A stretch of 64,000 nucleotides of DNA from Filosporella fistucella. Lineage: Eukaryota; Ascomycota; Leotiomycetes; Helotiales. The translations under genes were made by a program, and so were the position numbers. Positions 42,426 through 54,780 of this stretch are shown here, piece by piece (position 1 is the stretch's first letter; every line of letters begins with the position of its first letter). The notes under the pieces are model-generated. The model had not been told where the DNA came from. It did no database searches and saw nothing but the letters and a program-made list of their open reading frames with translations. The DNA is taken from NCBI GenBank assembly GCA_030077755.1, contig JAQJZZ010000004.1, forward strand, positions 1,488,001 to 1,552,000, read 5' to 3'.

Positions 42426-45400
42426 TTAGATGTACCACATAGTGGAGCGGATTTTCTCCTGCGCAACTGGATCCTCGGGGTTGCCCAATGGAGTAAGGGG
42501 AAGAGCAACAGATGGAGTCTGAGTGCCAGATGTTGAGGATTGCTGACCTCTACCAACACGGGCGTTGTGCACAGCGATATCCTGGCGCAACTCCTCGAAC
42601 TTTTGACCACCACGAGGGCCATCAGAAGCAGGAGCATTGTCATGTGCACGAGCACGATTGGATGCCAAATGAGCATAGTAAACAGCCGGGACTATTCAAA
42701 TTAGATAGGAAACATGGAATGACAAGAATAAGAACTTACACAGTGATACTGGTGTGGTGGAGCGCATGTATTGGTAAGAGAATTGGTAAATCATCTTCTG
42801 AAGATCGTTGACAGGAACTCCCATCTCATCCTTCAACACATGGTAATGAACAGGACGAGCAGTGCCTTGGATAGCTGAGTGAGAGCAGAGGTAAAAGTCA
42901 TACTCAAATGGATGAGTGATGTCACGCTCAACCAAGGTACCAGGAAGTGCATTATTGTTGCGATCAGCAGCTTGGGAATCACCCTCTCTGGGGAAGAAGC
43001 GGATGTGATGACGCTTGGTGCAGACAACGACAGTGAATTTGATCTGACAAGAATGAGTAAGTTAAGAAGCGAATACCAGCAGAGAACAACTCACCTTCTT
43101 CATGTTTTCCTCTCCGAAAGTATCGCCAATAGCCTTCTTCATATGCTTAAGCTCCATGTCAAGCACATGTGCGTACTGACCCTCAGAGACACCATCACGG
43201 AAGTAATAGATGTGTTGAGGTCCACCACCGCCACCGACTCTCTTGACCCATGTTCGGAAGAGAGGGATCAACATGGTTCGGAAATTCTCCTCCGTGATCA
43301 TCTCTACACGGATACCATTTGTCTGGACAGCAGCAGCATATCGAGCAGCAAACTTGTCCATAGACATAGTAATGGCTGCCATGGAGGCTTGTGGACTACC
43401 AGGCGCAGGGTGAGACACATCAGAACCTAAAAATATTAGTAACATAGAGATAGAATAAGTTCAATGACATACCGATGATCATAGTTGGTCTGGTGAACCA
43501 GTCCTTTTGAGTAGCAACTCGGGAAGTCGTACCACCAAGCTTGGCATTAACCTTCATGCATACGTTGGAGCAGTATTGAGGTTGAGCCTTCAATACGTGA
43601 CCAACGTTCAGGCCTGAGTGATTTTAATTATGGTCTGAAGAAGTACATGGAGAAAAATACTTACATTGAGAGAGCATAGAGAAACGGCACTCCATGTTTC
43701 TCTTGAGTCGCTCATACATGAAAGAGTCCCGACCAGGCATGACGAAGAAGATGATCTGTGGCACAGCGCCAACTTGATTGCCGATGTGGGTACGGGCACT
43801 GGCAATGCATTGTGGCAGATTCTCGGAATTTGGTTGGTTGTAGATGGCAGGAATCTTGTTTGTGATCTTTCCTCCATGACCGATATATGTCTGGACAAAG
43901 ACATTGGCAAAATTGCGGACATTTTGCTCGCTCGTAGCACCACCGAGGATGCAGAAACCCCAGGAGTTGAGTGGTTCGGTGTTGGGGAGAAGGAATTTCT
44001 TTCCACGAAGATCCCAACGACCAGTTGTTCCTGGGTTAAGCTTGTTGTTGCCGAATTGAACCTCCGGGTTTTGAAGAAGCTTGGCTTGAGTCTGCAAAGG
44101 TCAGTCAATGTAAAGCCGTGTTCCAAGAAACCACTTACAAGGGTCATTTGTGGATCAAACTTGATGCCATAATGCTTCAAATGAATGTCATCATTCCACT
44201 TCAACATACCAACACCATGATTGATTGAGGCAATGCGCTCCTTGGGTCGAGTGACAGCAAACTTGATCATGGCAGAGGTCTGTAATGTTAGCATAACTCA
44301 AAATTCAATGCATGTATTGGCTTACCTGATCAGGACTCAACTTGAAGTTGTAGCGCTGATTTCCGACCAAAGTGCAGACCTCCATTGGGAACATCCCAGC
44401 TCTCTCAGTCTCAATCAAAGGGAGTTCGGGGAATTGAAGGCGCATGTTGTATGTCTCCAAGAAGTATTGGTAAACGGAGAGCTGTCTCTCAACGCCATTC
44501 CTCTTCAAAATGAAGACGGTATTCTTGGCATTGGCGCTGTGAGGTGCTAATTTGACATCGAACATGAATTTCTTGATGCTGTATTCCTTTCCAGCTTTAC
44601 ATAATTAGTCAGAAAGTTCCCAGATGTAGCAGCAGAATGAAATAGCTTACCATCAGATTTGCCTTGGCGATGCTTGACAGTGAATCTCAACTTTGTCATC
44701 TTGCGAAGATTCTTGAAGTCCTCAGACATGGTCCAATTGCCCTTTTGGTCCTTGGATGGCTTGAGGTTGTCACGAAAGACCTCCCAAGATAGTTGTCGAT
44801 TGCGAGCTTGGCAGTAATTGCGAGCAACTTGATGGACCTCTTGCGCAGCCCAGAAAGTGCCATTGGCGCAATCAACATTGAGAGCCAAACCGGTGCTGGG
44901 GGCACCAACGGAGGACTTGGGCTGATTCAAAGTCAGTAAAGGAATCTATCAAGCAAGGGAAGATTTACATCGCAAAGTCGAATGGAAGCATAAACTCCCT
45001 TCATGGCCATGACAACATTATCAAGAGGTGTGTTATGTCCACCCTTGGTGAAGAAGCTGCGCTTAATCATGGTGTACATTTCGGAAGGGCCTTGGCGGAT
45101 AGCATGATCGAGGAAGTCTGAAAGGAATTAACCAAGAATTTTGTTGATGAAGCATTCGAAACTCACTGATGGCCTCCAAGATAGTAGAGTCAAATGGTGT
45201 TTGACCACTAAGATAACCTGCAATTGCAGCCATACGAATGACCTTGGATCTCTTGATGATAACATAAGTGGTCTTGCTGTCTGGACGAGGTGGGCGACCT
45301 TTCTCAACATCCCAATCAATGTTGATACGTGTCTCGGGAACATCAAATGAAGACCTAAAGAAGTTAGTGAAATTCAAGATCAGATTTCGAGATTGAACAT

Positions 45401-46739
45401 TTACCAAGCAAGCTTGTTTCCGTCCCAGAGAGGTTGGAATTTGAAGATTTGTCGGAGCCTGGTCTGAACAGTACGAGACTTCCAGACAGCCATGATGAGA
45501 CCCATCTTCTCAGCGCCAGTTCCAATTTGGATCTGCAGAATTGTAAGACTTTGAATCGAAAATGAGGCAGTGGTGAAGACTTACATCATATTGATAAACA
45601 TCATTTTGAGGCCACTGCGTAACCTTGAATTGATTGACACGAACTTGAATGGCCTTTCCAGTGGTGTTCAATCCAGGGCGGCGAGGAAGCTTTTCGGGGA
45701 AGGTGTACTTCTCATCGTTAGTGGGTGCAGTCCGATCGGTAACATAGTTGAGGATATCCATGATGCCAAAGGGAAAGTGAGATCAAGAGGGGGGAGTAAG
45801 ATGGTGAGAAGGTGAGATGATAAGATGGGGAAGATGTAAGAAGATATGTGTAGTGGAGAGTGTTTGAGAGGCAAGTCAAATTAAACAGCTGACGAATCTA
45901 CTGCTTTGAAAGACTGTGTATGTGTGTAAGAGTTATTGGTGTTTGTGAGCTTTTGTGTGATTGTGTTTGAATTGAAGTAAGTTTGAAGAAGAAATAGGAT
46001 GTTGTATGTGTATGTTTGTTGATGTAAAGAAGAGGTTGGCTGTGGAGTGGAGGAGGGTTAATATAGTTGTGGAAAGGGCACTCGCTCTTTCCTTCAGAAT
46101 ATTGATTTCTGCTGAAAGGAAAGCAAACAGTAGAACTTTGGCCCTGGAGCCTGAAAATTGTAGGGAATTGAGACTCGAGATGGTAGCAACGGCAGTTTAC
46201 AGTCTGAAAGTGAGAGTATTCGGCTCGAACAGAAGTGGTGGCCAAGCTTGCTCAGTTCTGAGAGGTCGAAAGCCAACTTCTGCAGCAGCAGGAAATAGCA
46301 ATATTCTCAAGGCTACTGGTTCAAGAAACTTGCCTTCGAGCCAGTTGATTGGCTAATATTCAGACAAATTGTTTCAATGTGAACGAGTTTCGAGCAATGG
46401 ATATGGAGAATGAGAACAGAAAGAAATTTCTGAACATACATCCTTGTTGTCAAGAGCATAAGCCTCGGGGGGCAACTCCATACGTGTGTTGGTGATAATA
46501 CTCTGCTTCACAACAGGCTTGGCAGGATCATAACCGAGTCCAGGACCGAAAGGATTTGTGCCTCGACGACCGGACTCACTAGGTCCATCGAAACCACCTG
46601 AAGCTGGCTTGCCAGACTGTGATGGCTGTTGTTGGCCTCCGTGTTGAGAGCCGTTATGTTGAGAAGGATGATTTGAAGGCTGATATCCAGAGTAATTGCT
46701 CCGGGTATCATCACCCCGATGCTGGGCAAAGCCAGGCAT
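42426..46739 (-). CDS. Argonaute protein (RNA silencing slicer)
   Basis: Guide-RNA-binding effector of fungal RNAi (quelling/QDE-2 type), about 1013 residues over 13 exons: 46440-46739, 45585-45710, 45405-45532, 45167-45354, 44969-45117, 44651-44921, 44326-44594, 44139-44279, 43665-44091, 43473-43613, 43095-43426, 42740-43043, 42426-42691; all phases agree. Seen: a Gly/Gln/Ser-rich N-terminus (HHGGQ-type), ArgoN, PAZ-region and MID segments, and a PIWI domain with the slicer set Asp in GSDVSHP (about 716), Glu in RVEMI (about 755), Asp in YFRDGVSEGQ (about 791) and His in GTARPVHYHV (about 890), so cleavage competence is expected. Intron 1 is 729 nt against 46-56 nt for the others and contains an apparent promoter and leader ending at an ATG (45761, MDILNYVTDR) in frame with exon 2. 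The exon 1-2 join (DNKD/KYTFPEK) is my best guess. Confidence 0.93.
45711..46439 (-). promoter_or_regulatory. Long first intron of Argonaute / candidate internal promoter
   Basis: Between the N-terminal exon and the body lies 729 nt. Its exon-proximal 350 bases, on the coding strand, are C/T/A-rich (repeats of CATCTT, CTCACC) like a fungal 5' leader. The stretch ends at an ATG (45761) that continues in frame into exon 2, with a TGA just upstream of it and no AG acceptor between the two. That layout fits an alternative transcript starting inside the gene. The long form needs a donor at 46439 and an acceptor at 45711. Confidence 0.5.
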
Positions 46740-46751
46740 GGTGATGGACAC

Positions 46752-46865
46752 CTGAATGATGAATGATTAGCATGCCTTGCAATAAATGATGGTCGTGCAA
46801 GCTAGAGAGATGCAATTACTGCATGCAATGGTAATCATGTTGAGCAATGACTGAGGTTTACTTAC
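46752..46865 (-). other. Probable 5' UTR intron of Argonaute
   Basis: A GTAAGT donor at 46865 and a TTCAG acceptor at 46752 bound a 114-nt interval that ends 12 bases before the start codon. The pattern is that of an intron in the leader of the long Argonaute transcript. Confidence 0.45.
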
Positions 46866-48407
46866 TCGTAGATCGATCGAGCTCTGACAAAGTACGGAGG
46901 ACGTCAATCACAGAGCTACAGCATAAGTCAGAAATCTACTAAATTGATAATATAATACAATGTGATTGTGATGCTAGTGCGCAGCGCAATTGATGGTGAG
47001 ACAAAGACTTGATTGTGCCGGTGGGGTTGTGGTTGCGGTGGTGGGCACCCAAACCACAAAGCCAAGGTAAACAAACAATCCTCGAAACATCAAGAACAAT
47101 GCGCAAATGCAAAATATCATTGTGAAAGAGTATAAACTTACTGTATCTGTGTGTTACGAGTCTTCAGACTCAATCAAGGTGTGTTGGTACAAGAAAAAGT
47201 TGAGGTGTGATGAAATGCGGATGATGTTGATGGGGAGGAAAGATCGTGACAGCAAAAGGAAAGACCTCAATTTGTGACTGAGGGCGGCCGCCTCGGTTAG
47301 ATTTGGATTGCAATTGATAGTCACGTGGCTCGAGGATATGTGCTGCTTGGGTAGAAGCTAAAAGCAGGCCGGAATTGCCTCATCGGGAGAGTGCAGGTGG
47401 CAGCTTCAAATGGAGTTAGCAGCCAGGCTCACCACTAAGTGCCTCAAGCCCGATCCCATTCTAATTTAATAAAACCTGATACTTTCCAAATTCTAATATA
47501 CCGGCCACTTGGATTCGTGCAGCTCACATGGCCGGTGAAGCAAAGGAGGGTGCAGCTACCAGAGTTGTGGATTATGTTCTAAAACGGAAGCTACTCATCG
47601 GGACCTCGCAGCTACTGATGTTCCCTACCTGTAGCTTCTGGCATTTGTGGCCAAACATGCAGCCAACTCTCAAGCAGTAGACTTCATCAAGGCTTATGAG
47701 ATTCATTGGACTTGCAGCCTGTGTTCGGCTGGGCAGCCTCGCCCTGAGTATCGAATGCACCTTGACGGGTCAAAACAGCTGACTGCTGCATCTTAAATAC
47801 TTCCGCATGGCTGTAGGCAGGGCCATGAGTGTAAATTGAAACAAAGGTATTGCGGCGGGAGAAGATGGCGTTGAATAAGAAGCTCAAAGTATCAGGCATT
47901 AACGCATAGGCAGATTAAATCGAGAAGTTTCTGAAATAAAACTGGGCTGGCAGGCAGCGGCATTGATTGAGTAGGCTGGCACATACAGATAAACTTAATT
48001 GAGAGATCAGAGAGCATTGGATTGCTTTTTATGGTACATCCCAGAGAGCAGCTTCGCTGCCTTTCAATCATGAGCCCCAAACGCCTTGCTGTGTTTTGGG
48101 AGGGAGCCGCCATATCCTTGCGCGGCATCGCTTTTCCTCTAAATATCATTTCGCAAAAGCACTAAATGCAGAAGAGACATAGAAAATTTAAAATACAACC
48201 CAATTATGCACCGCCAGAGGCTTTTCCATCACCGCTCTCCCCACAATGTCTCCCTGTGGCATCCGATGTAAGGCGTATCCGAATGTTCATGGACTGCTTC
48301 GAATCACTGGCAAACATAGCGTGCTTATTTTTCGACACCGGTGTTTATGCATACGTACGAGAAGAATCGGCTTACCGGCCGTAATATCCTACACCATTAT
48401 CTGTTAG
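46866..48407. other. Argonaute upstream region and Rna14 3' end
   Basis: 1.5 kb with no convincing gene. Frames of 60-85 codons on the minus strand (47572-48149) overlap and have no motif. The first part should hold the promoter of the long Argonaute transcript. Confidence 0.45.
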
Positions 48408-51400
48408 CTAAAAGTACCAACTTGCAGCAGGCGTTAGCTCAGGAGGGATAGCGGGCTTCCTACGACCAGTAATGTCATTGCCCGGATAATATCCAGATCC
48501 ACTGAGGTCTGGCATCGGTGCTTGAAAAGCTGGTCGGTTCGAACCGCCATACACTTGCATTCCAGGAGCGCCACTTGACATTGGGCCAGGTACATATGAA
48601 GGCTGACTATATTGAGGTTGGATGTGAGGTGCCTCATAGCCATGACTAATCATACTGCTCTGGCCCCCGTTCTGGGCACCATAGGTCTGCGCCTGGTAAT
48701 TTCCACTAGATCTAGGAGTTTGAGATTGGGCCCTACCATCATAGCGTTGTGTGGGAGGTGCAGATTGATCCCGAGCAGTCTTCCATGTACTATAATCCGG
48801 AACAATGGTTTCTCGCAAGAGACGCACCATAGCATCAGCCTTGAACTTGGTAGAGGTGTAGAGATCAGCTCTGGGAATGATGCTGAGGAGAAACGTAATG
48901 TCGCGAGGAACAACAAATGGAGGTGCATTTGAGTATCCAGAAGGTGTTCCTTGCTGGAGTCGCTTCTGCTGATCCAGTCGCCGTCCCGCGGCACCTTTCA
49001 ATGGAGACTCGCCACGAGCGAGCTTGCGTGGGCGATTGAGCTCATTCTCAATATCCTCGACAGGAAAGGGGCGTTTGGGCGAGTTGGTAATTGGCAGGAA
49101 CGCCTGAGGCGGCGGCTGTGGTCTTGGACTCCGACTAGGCTCTTGGATGAACTGCTGGCGTGGGCTATTCTGAATAGGGGTGTGCTGTTCGATCGACTGC
49201 ATGGGACCTGCTGGTCGCATCTGAGTAGCGGGCGAGACAATGATACGAACTGCAGTAGGATCAAACCCTTCTCCACTGTATCTCGACGCAAATTTGGATA
49301 GCTTGGGATCATCAGGATAGAGCTCTGCCATGCGCTGCTCCAGCTTGCTGATCTGAGAAAGTTCGCCATATTGAGACTCGTATTTATGAAAGTAGGCATA
49401 CAGTGGTTTGGCTTTTGATACCGCCTCAGGCTTTTGTACCAAACGACTGACCACCGTCTCAAACGTAACACGAGCATTTGTAGTATCGCCAATTGAGAGA
49501 AGATGCTTCAAGTATTCCAAAGTGAAATTGGCATCCTCTGGAAACAATTTAGCACCTCTCTCGAAGATCTTTGTTCCTGCCGGATCCTTGTAAACATGGT
49601 GCTCTATGAGAGCAGCAGCCACGTAGACATCACTAGTGAGCTTGCCGCGAGCTCTTGCATCTGCGAAAATCTTTCTGCATCCGCCTATAGCATCTTTTGG
49701 AGATCCTTTCCCTTGAATCCGACGCATAGATCGCATCAGAGCAATCCAAGCGAAAGATATAGTGCGGGACAGAAGTTCAGCCTGCATAGCATATCCATCG
49801 GCAATGGCTTTGGTTTGTGCGGCCTTGGCAACCTCCCTAGCCAACTTCTCGGTATCGCTGTCTTCCTCATCATCGTCTTCAGCTCTTTTGACAATCGCAA
49901 GGATCGTGGCGTCCATGGCAAGTGACTCCTCAACTTTGGCAACATCGCGTGCCTCTCGGGCTTTTAATTGCTTGATCAGATCGTATAAGGTGTCTAGAAG
50001 CTTGTCGAAAGGAGCACGAACGATGGCACCTCGTTCTACGAGACCTTTGTCAGCTTCGTCGGTGGTTAACGTTGATTCAAGGCGATCAGCTTTCTTGAAG
50101 GCTACCAAGCAACTCTCTGGATTAGCTGCCATTCCGTCGTTCAAGAATGTGTCTCCATCCTTGTCCAGACCGTTTGCATAGCACCAGTCAGCTGCTTCAA
50201 CCCATATCTCTGGCCAAAACCTCAATGCCATCACGGACTGCTTGTACACATAGAGAACTCGTTGCCTGTAAACCTCCAGCTCATCATCTTTCAGGACGAG
50301 TGGATCTTCTTGCTCCCACGCGATCCATGACTTCCACAGCTCGACTTGGTCCAAATACTCCTTCTCGCCGCTGAACCCATGAGCCGGAGGGAGGCGGGGT
50401 AAAGTGGTCCTGACCAGGCCACGAGTGATGTTATCAATTGCCGTGTTAGCACTTCTAGCAGACATATATCCCGGCGACTTTTCTTGGAGGAATTTCCTGC
50501 CCTGGTAAATGTTAGTGACGTTCTGGATTTCATGACAAGTCTCACTTACAGTCATCTTATTAAGACCCATCTCGAATTGATCATACTCCTTCCATAAACC
50601 ATTCAACGTCGACATGGGTACGGTAATGGCGCGTTGATAAGCTTTCCGCAGCTGGTCCATCTTTTGCTGATCCTGCCAAGTACCACCACCAATCTGGCCT
50701 GGCGTGCTCCGGATGAATTGAATATACTCCTGCCATATCCTACCAGAGTCTTTGTCGATGCCGATATTTGACAAAACAAACTCATATGATTGAGATATTG
50801 TGGCCCTCGCGGTTCCTGCTGTATCATTGGTCAAATCGTTTCTGCGTCGAATATAATTAAGATATGTAGACCAAAGTTGAACATCGGGTACGGTCAAAAG
50901 CGATCTGCCGAAAATGTTCTCCGCAGCTGAGAAATTATCATTATCCAATTCCATCTCCGTATACGCAACCCATGCTTCAGCCTAAGGAAGATCAGTAAAA
51001 TTCTACATCAAGTAGGAGAGAAACTCACCGCTTGAGGGAACACCTTGAAGAACCGTTCATACACTGCCCGGGCATCGTCGAGCTTGTTGCGCTTCCGATG
51101 TTCAGCAATGAGAGACAACCAAGCATCTATATCTCCACGTGGATCATCCTTAATGCGGTCTTCCAGAATTCCAATCCGATCATTTGGAAGACGGGCCTTT
51201 GGAAGGGATGTACCTTGAGCTGATGGGACTGTAGAGGTAAGCGCCTGCGCCGCTGGAGCTGGCACTGATGAAACACCAGCAGAACTTGGATTCACAGGAA
51301 GATCATGGGAATATTGCGCGGCCGTCAAATCACCTTGATTTTCGGGAGGACTTTGCAAATCTTGCTGAGAGACAGAGTTTTGAAGTGGGGAAGGGGAGTT

Positions 51401-51832
51401 TGCTCGTTTAGAACTGTGAGTCGCAGGGGCTTTTAAGCCCGCCGAAGTCTGCAAATGTGTTGTTGAAATATCTTCTTCCTCATCTGAATCATCAGCGATA
51501 AAACCTCCGACTGTCTTCGGTTTCCTCGCTGAGGCTCGTGAGCTCGATCTTGACTCTCCCTGCCCTGCGACGGTGATGGGTGGAAGTGAAGTAACAGAAG
51601 CTGGGTCATAATCGCCCTCTTCGGGACTGGCACCAGTGCCTGAAGGAGATAAAGCACGAAGAACTTGGTCATCTGCAACATTTTCTCTTTTGACTTCTTG
51701 GTTGATAAACTCAGTATTTGTAGGTAGCTCGCCTTCTGCGGCCCCATTTGCACCGTCATCTTCCCATGCCACACTCTCTTGCCCCGCCTGTAGCTGATGT
51801 AAGAGAGCTATCTCTGCATCTTCCTCCGCCAT
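48408..51832 (-). CDS. RNA14: mRNA 3'-end-processing protein Rna14 (CstF-77)
   Basis: Scaffold of cleavage factor IA / CstF, which acts in pre-mRNA cleavage and polyadenylation in the nucleus; about 1109 residues. Exons 51029-51832, 50550-50981 and 48408-50501 with introns of 47 and 48 nt. Seen: an acidic, Ser-rich N-terminal 190 residues, then HAT repeats from DDPRGDIDAWLSLIAEHRK through KVFPQAAEAWVAYTEME, LWSTYLNYIRRRNDL, GRIWQEYIQFI, WKSWIAWEQEDPL, MALRFWPEIWVEAADW and AWIALMRSMRRIQG, and the C-terminal monkeytail-like PRDITFLLSIIPRADLY before a Gln/Pro/Gly-rich tail. Intron 2 (50502-50549) is a stop-free multiple of three; Rna14 homology (NKMT/GRKFLQEKSPGYM) requires its removal. It diverges from Asf1. 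Confidence 0.95.
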
Positions 51833-52377
51833 CGTAAAAATTTGTTTCGGTGTGCTTGCGCAAATGGTCGTGTGCTTTTAAAGGGACAAAGCTGTATGAA
51901 ACTGCCGAGTGTTGTCAGTTACTGAACTGGTGGGTAAGGTTGGAAGGCAGTCAACCTATTAATCCGGAATTCGGAGTACAATGGTATCAGATGTGGTGGA
52001 TACGGCGTTGTAGAAAGGAATGCGTGAAAGGACCAAGTTGATGATCAGTTTGTGTTTTGGAGGTCGTTCGTAGGCAACGCGGCAGGGAGCAAGAATTCAA
52101 AGAGAAAGCTATCGTCTGAAAATGGCGCTAAACTGAATGTAGTTAGCGCTGCCGTTGTTCGTGCCTTCCGAAATTCATGCGGCGCGGTGTGCGCCTGGCC
52201 AAAATCGCGTCCCTCCTACACGTCCTCCAGATTCACTCCACTTCAACTTCCTGCACCGACCTCTCCTTTTAACATAAACATCTCGCCTCACGTCCAGAGA
52301 GTTTTTGGTCAATAGCACTTTGCACTCTCAACCCAACATCACACACAAATCAGTTACTACACGATCTACCGTCCAAG
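51833..52377. promoter_or_regulatory. Divergent promoter of Rna14 and Asf1
   Basis: 545 bp between the two start codons. The Asf1-proximal 150 bp are C/T/A-rich leader sequence. No gene is visible in it. Confidence 0.5.
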
Positions 52378-53382
52378 ATGTCAGTTGTATCCCTGCTGGG
52401 CGTCACCGTCCAAAACAATCCAGCCAAGTTCGGTGATCCATACCAGTTCGAGATCACCTTCGAATGCCTGGAGCCTCTACAGAAAGGTGCGTAGCAGCAT
52501 GGGGTTGCATATGGAAACATGATTGCAAGTACTGATATAGCTGCAGACCTTGAGTGGAAGTTGACCTATGTTGGCTCCGCTACTTCGTATGTCAAGTTCC
52601 TCTACTATAGTTGTGCACTTGCTAACAATATGTAGAGACGAACACGACCAAGAGCTCGACTCCCTCCTCGTTGGCCCCATTCCTGTCGGTGTCAATAAAT
52701 TCATATTCGAAGCCGATCCTCCAGATACCAAGAGAATTCCCGATGCCGAAATTTTGGGTGTCACTGTGATTCTCCTCACCTGTGCTTACGACAGTCGAGA
52801 ATTCGTGCGAGTCGGATATTATGTCAACAATGAATACGACTCTGATGAGCTTAATGCAGACCCTCCTGCAAAGCCAATTCTTGAACGTGTTCGCAGAAAC
52901 GTTCTTGCTGAGAAGCCCAGAGTTACCAGATTCGCCATCAAATGGTCAGTTCTCAAATTACGCCTACAAACGCACACTAACATACATGCAGGGATTCTGA
53001 GGCATCTGCCCCAGCCGAGTTCCCACCTGATCAGCCTGAAGCTGATTTGGTGCCTGATGATGAGGAATACGGCGCTGATGAAGCTGCTGAGGAAGAAGAG
53101 GAAGTTGCTGAAGGTTCCGAAGCTGTTATTGCTGACCCCGATGCAATGGTCGATGACTCAGAGATGGCAGGGGCTGAAACAGAGAAGGCCATCATTGCTG
53201 GTGAAGAGTCAGATGATGGAAGTGAAGATCTTGAGGCCGAGAGCAGTGGCAGCGAGGATGAAGAACTTGAAGAGGAGGAGGAGATTGAGGGTGATGGTGA
53301 TGATGCTATGGAAATGGACGGTGTCGAGAAGCCAAACGGAACGAATGGCACTGTTCAACCTGACGCAGTCATGGCTCACTGA
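52378..53382 (+). CDS. ASF1: Histone chaperone Asf1
   Basis: H3-H4 chaperone for replication-coupled and independent nucleosome assembly, about 282 residues. Exons 52378-52486, 52547-52586, 52636-52944 and 52992-53382; introns 60, 49 and 47 nt. Seen: [20 protein letters not shown], the immunoglobulin-like core with [51 protein letters not shown] and [12 protein letters not shown], and [10 protein letters not shown] closing the fold at about residue 155. A very acidic tail of about 125 residues follows ([21 protein letters not shown]), as in fungal Asf1. Acceptors at 52540 and 52546 are both in frame; the second gives the conserved join. One of the most secure calls in the window. Confidence 0.97.
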
Positions 53383-54780
53383 TTTGCAGATACCCTACCT
53401 CACGGCATGCATACATACTTGTTAGATTTCATTACTGGAGGGGAGTTTCAATAATGGCCAGGCAAGGAACAGTTATGAGAATAAATCACGATTACATGCA
53501 CTCCACCAATGGGCAATCTTGTGTGAAGGTAGCAAAATGCAAGTACAACCATTTTCCCTCTCTTCACAAGAGGAATGTTTTATGAGGACACAAAAGAGTA
53601 AGATAAAGCTCGTGACTTTAACATTTTGATAAGAGCATTTTACGTTTGCAGAATGGTAGGTCGTTTGGGATTTAGGGATTGGCTTGCTTCGGGGAGACCG
53701 AAAGGCAAATCAACTCATTAAAATAATGTTGGCATATTACCTAGGTGTGCAGGGTCACTAAAGCGTAGGAATCATCGGATTGCGGCTCTCCCCTCCGGCT
53801 GCAATTCAGGTGATGGGTGTAGTAGGCATTAAATTCACCAACGATCGCATACCCTCCTGCATAGGTAGTATTGTGATCATGGAGAAGTTATTGGTACTCG
53901 GCATACACCCACCGCTTCAGCATTTGCGGCGCGGCAATCTCCTATTTCTATATGTCAAAATAGCCACATATGACGGGTAACACCTTGACGTAAAAAGTAT
54001 TGGGTTTGTGACAGCTGCCTCGTTGGCTGCTTTCTACGACGAGCGAGTTGCAAAAAACACTGATCTTCAATCTTTATAGCCAAGCAGTAAGTCGGATCCT
54101 GACAGTTTAACTTCCTATAGAGGATCTGCAAGATTTACTGACGGAAACATGGCCGTCTTGCTTTTCAGCCCTGCCGTACACAGGACAGTCTACACAAGAA
54201 TGGGCTTTCACCGCTCGTAGATTTACATCAGAATGGGAATATATATTGCTGCTGTCATGTTGCGCTTATAATCAGAAACGTGTATGTTACGGTGATACCC
54301 TTGAAACTGCAGATTTGGATTTCCACAAAAGCTGCGTTAGTTTGAATAAGCTACATATATTTGCCTGGGAGGGTTAAGGGACTGACCAATTCTCGATCAG
54401 GATCTCGAACCCGAGTATTACATGTAAATTCTCGCTGTACCACATTTCTCTACTGCATAAATAGGCAAGTCTTCTGCTTTTGACTTTGCGCAATTAAGCA
54501 AGTCAGGAGACTTACTTCAAAGACAGCGCCAGTACCTGCAAGATACTTTGGAATAATATCATCTTCCACAATTCCTTCCAGCTTATTGTGGCCACTACCA
54601 CTCGCCTGGATTCGGGAATCTATCTTTTTGGAAAATATGTTGTCGAGATATCTTCCAACCCCTGTCAGCATACCCAGTACTCCAGAAATACGCAGCTCAG
54701 CAAGCAAGCAGTTCAGTGGCACCCATTCCAAAGTCAGAAGTGGATGTATTACTTGCAATTAAGAAAATTATATTCTATAT
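53383..54780. other. Intergenic region
   Basis: 1.4 kb with no convincing gene. A minus-strand 102-codon frame at 54450-54758 has no motif. A tRNA-like B-box resemblance near 54400 did not hold up. Confidence 0.45.

Noticed and set aside
45898..46245. 115-codon minus-strand frame inside the first Argonaute intron
   Set aside because: Its tail is Thr/His/Ser low complexity with leader-like base composition; treated as promoter or 5' leader rather than coding.
53031..53351. Ser-rich minus-strand frame opposite the Asf1 tail
   Set aside because: Complement of the Glu/Asp-coding tail; the serine run is a compositional artefact.
54381..54470. tRNA-like sequence on the minus strand (GTGGTACAGCGAG then GGGTTCGAGATCC)
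   Set aside because: It resembles A- and B-boxes, but the T-stem and acceptor stem do not pair and position 33 is not U, so no functional tRNA and too weak for a SINE call.
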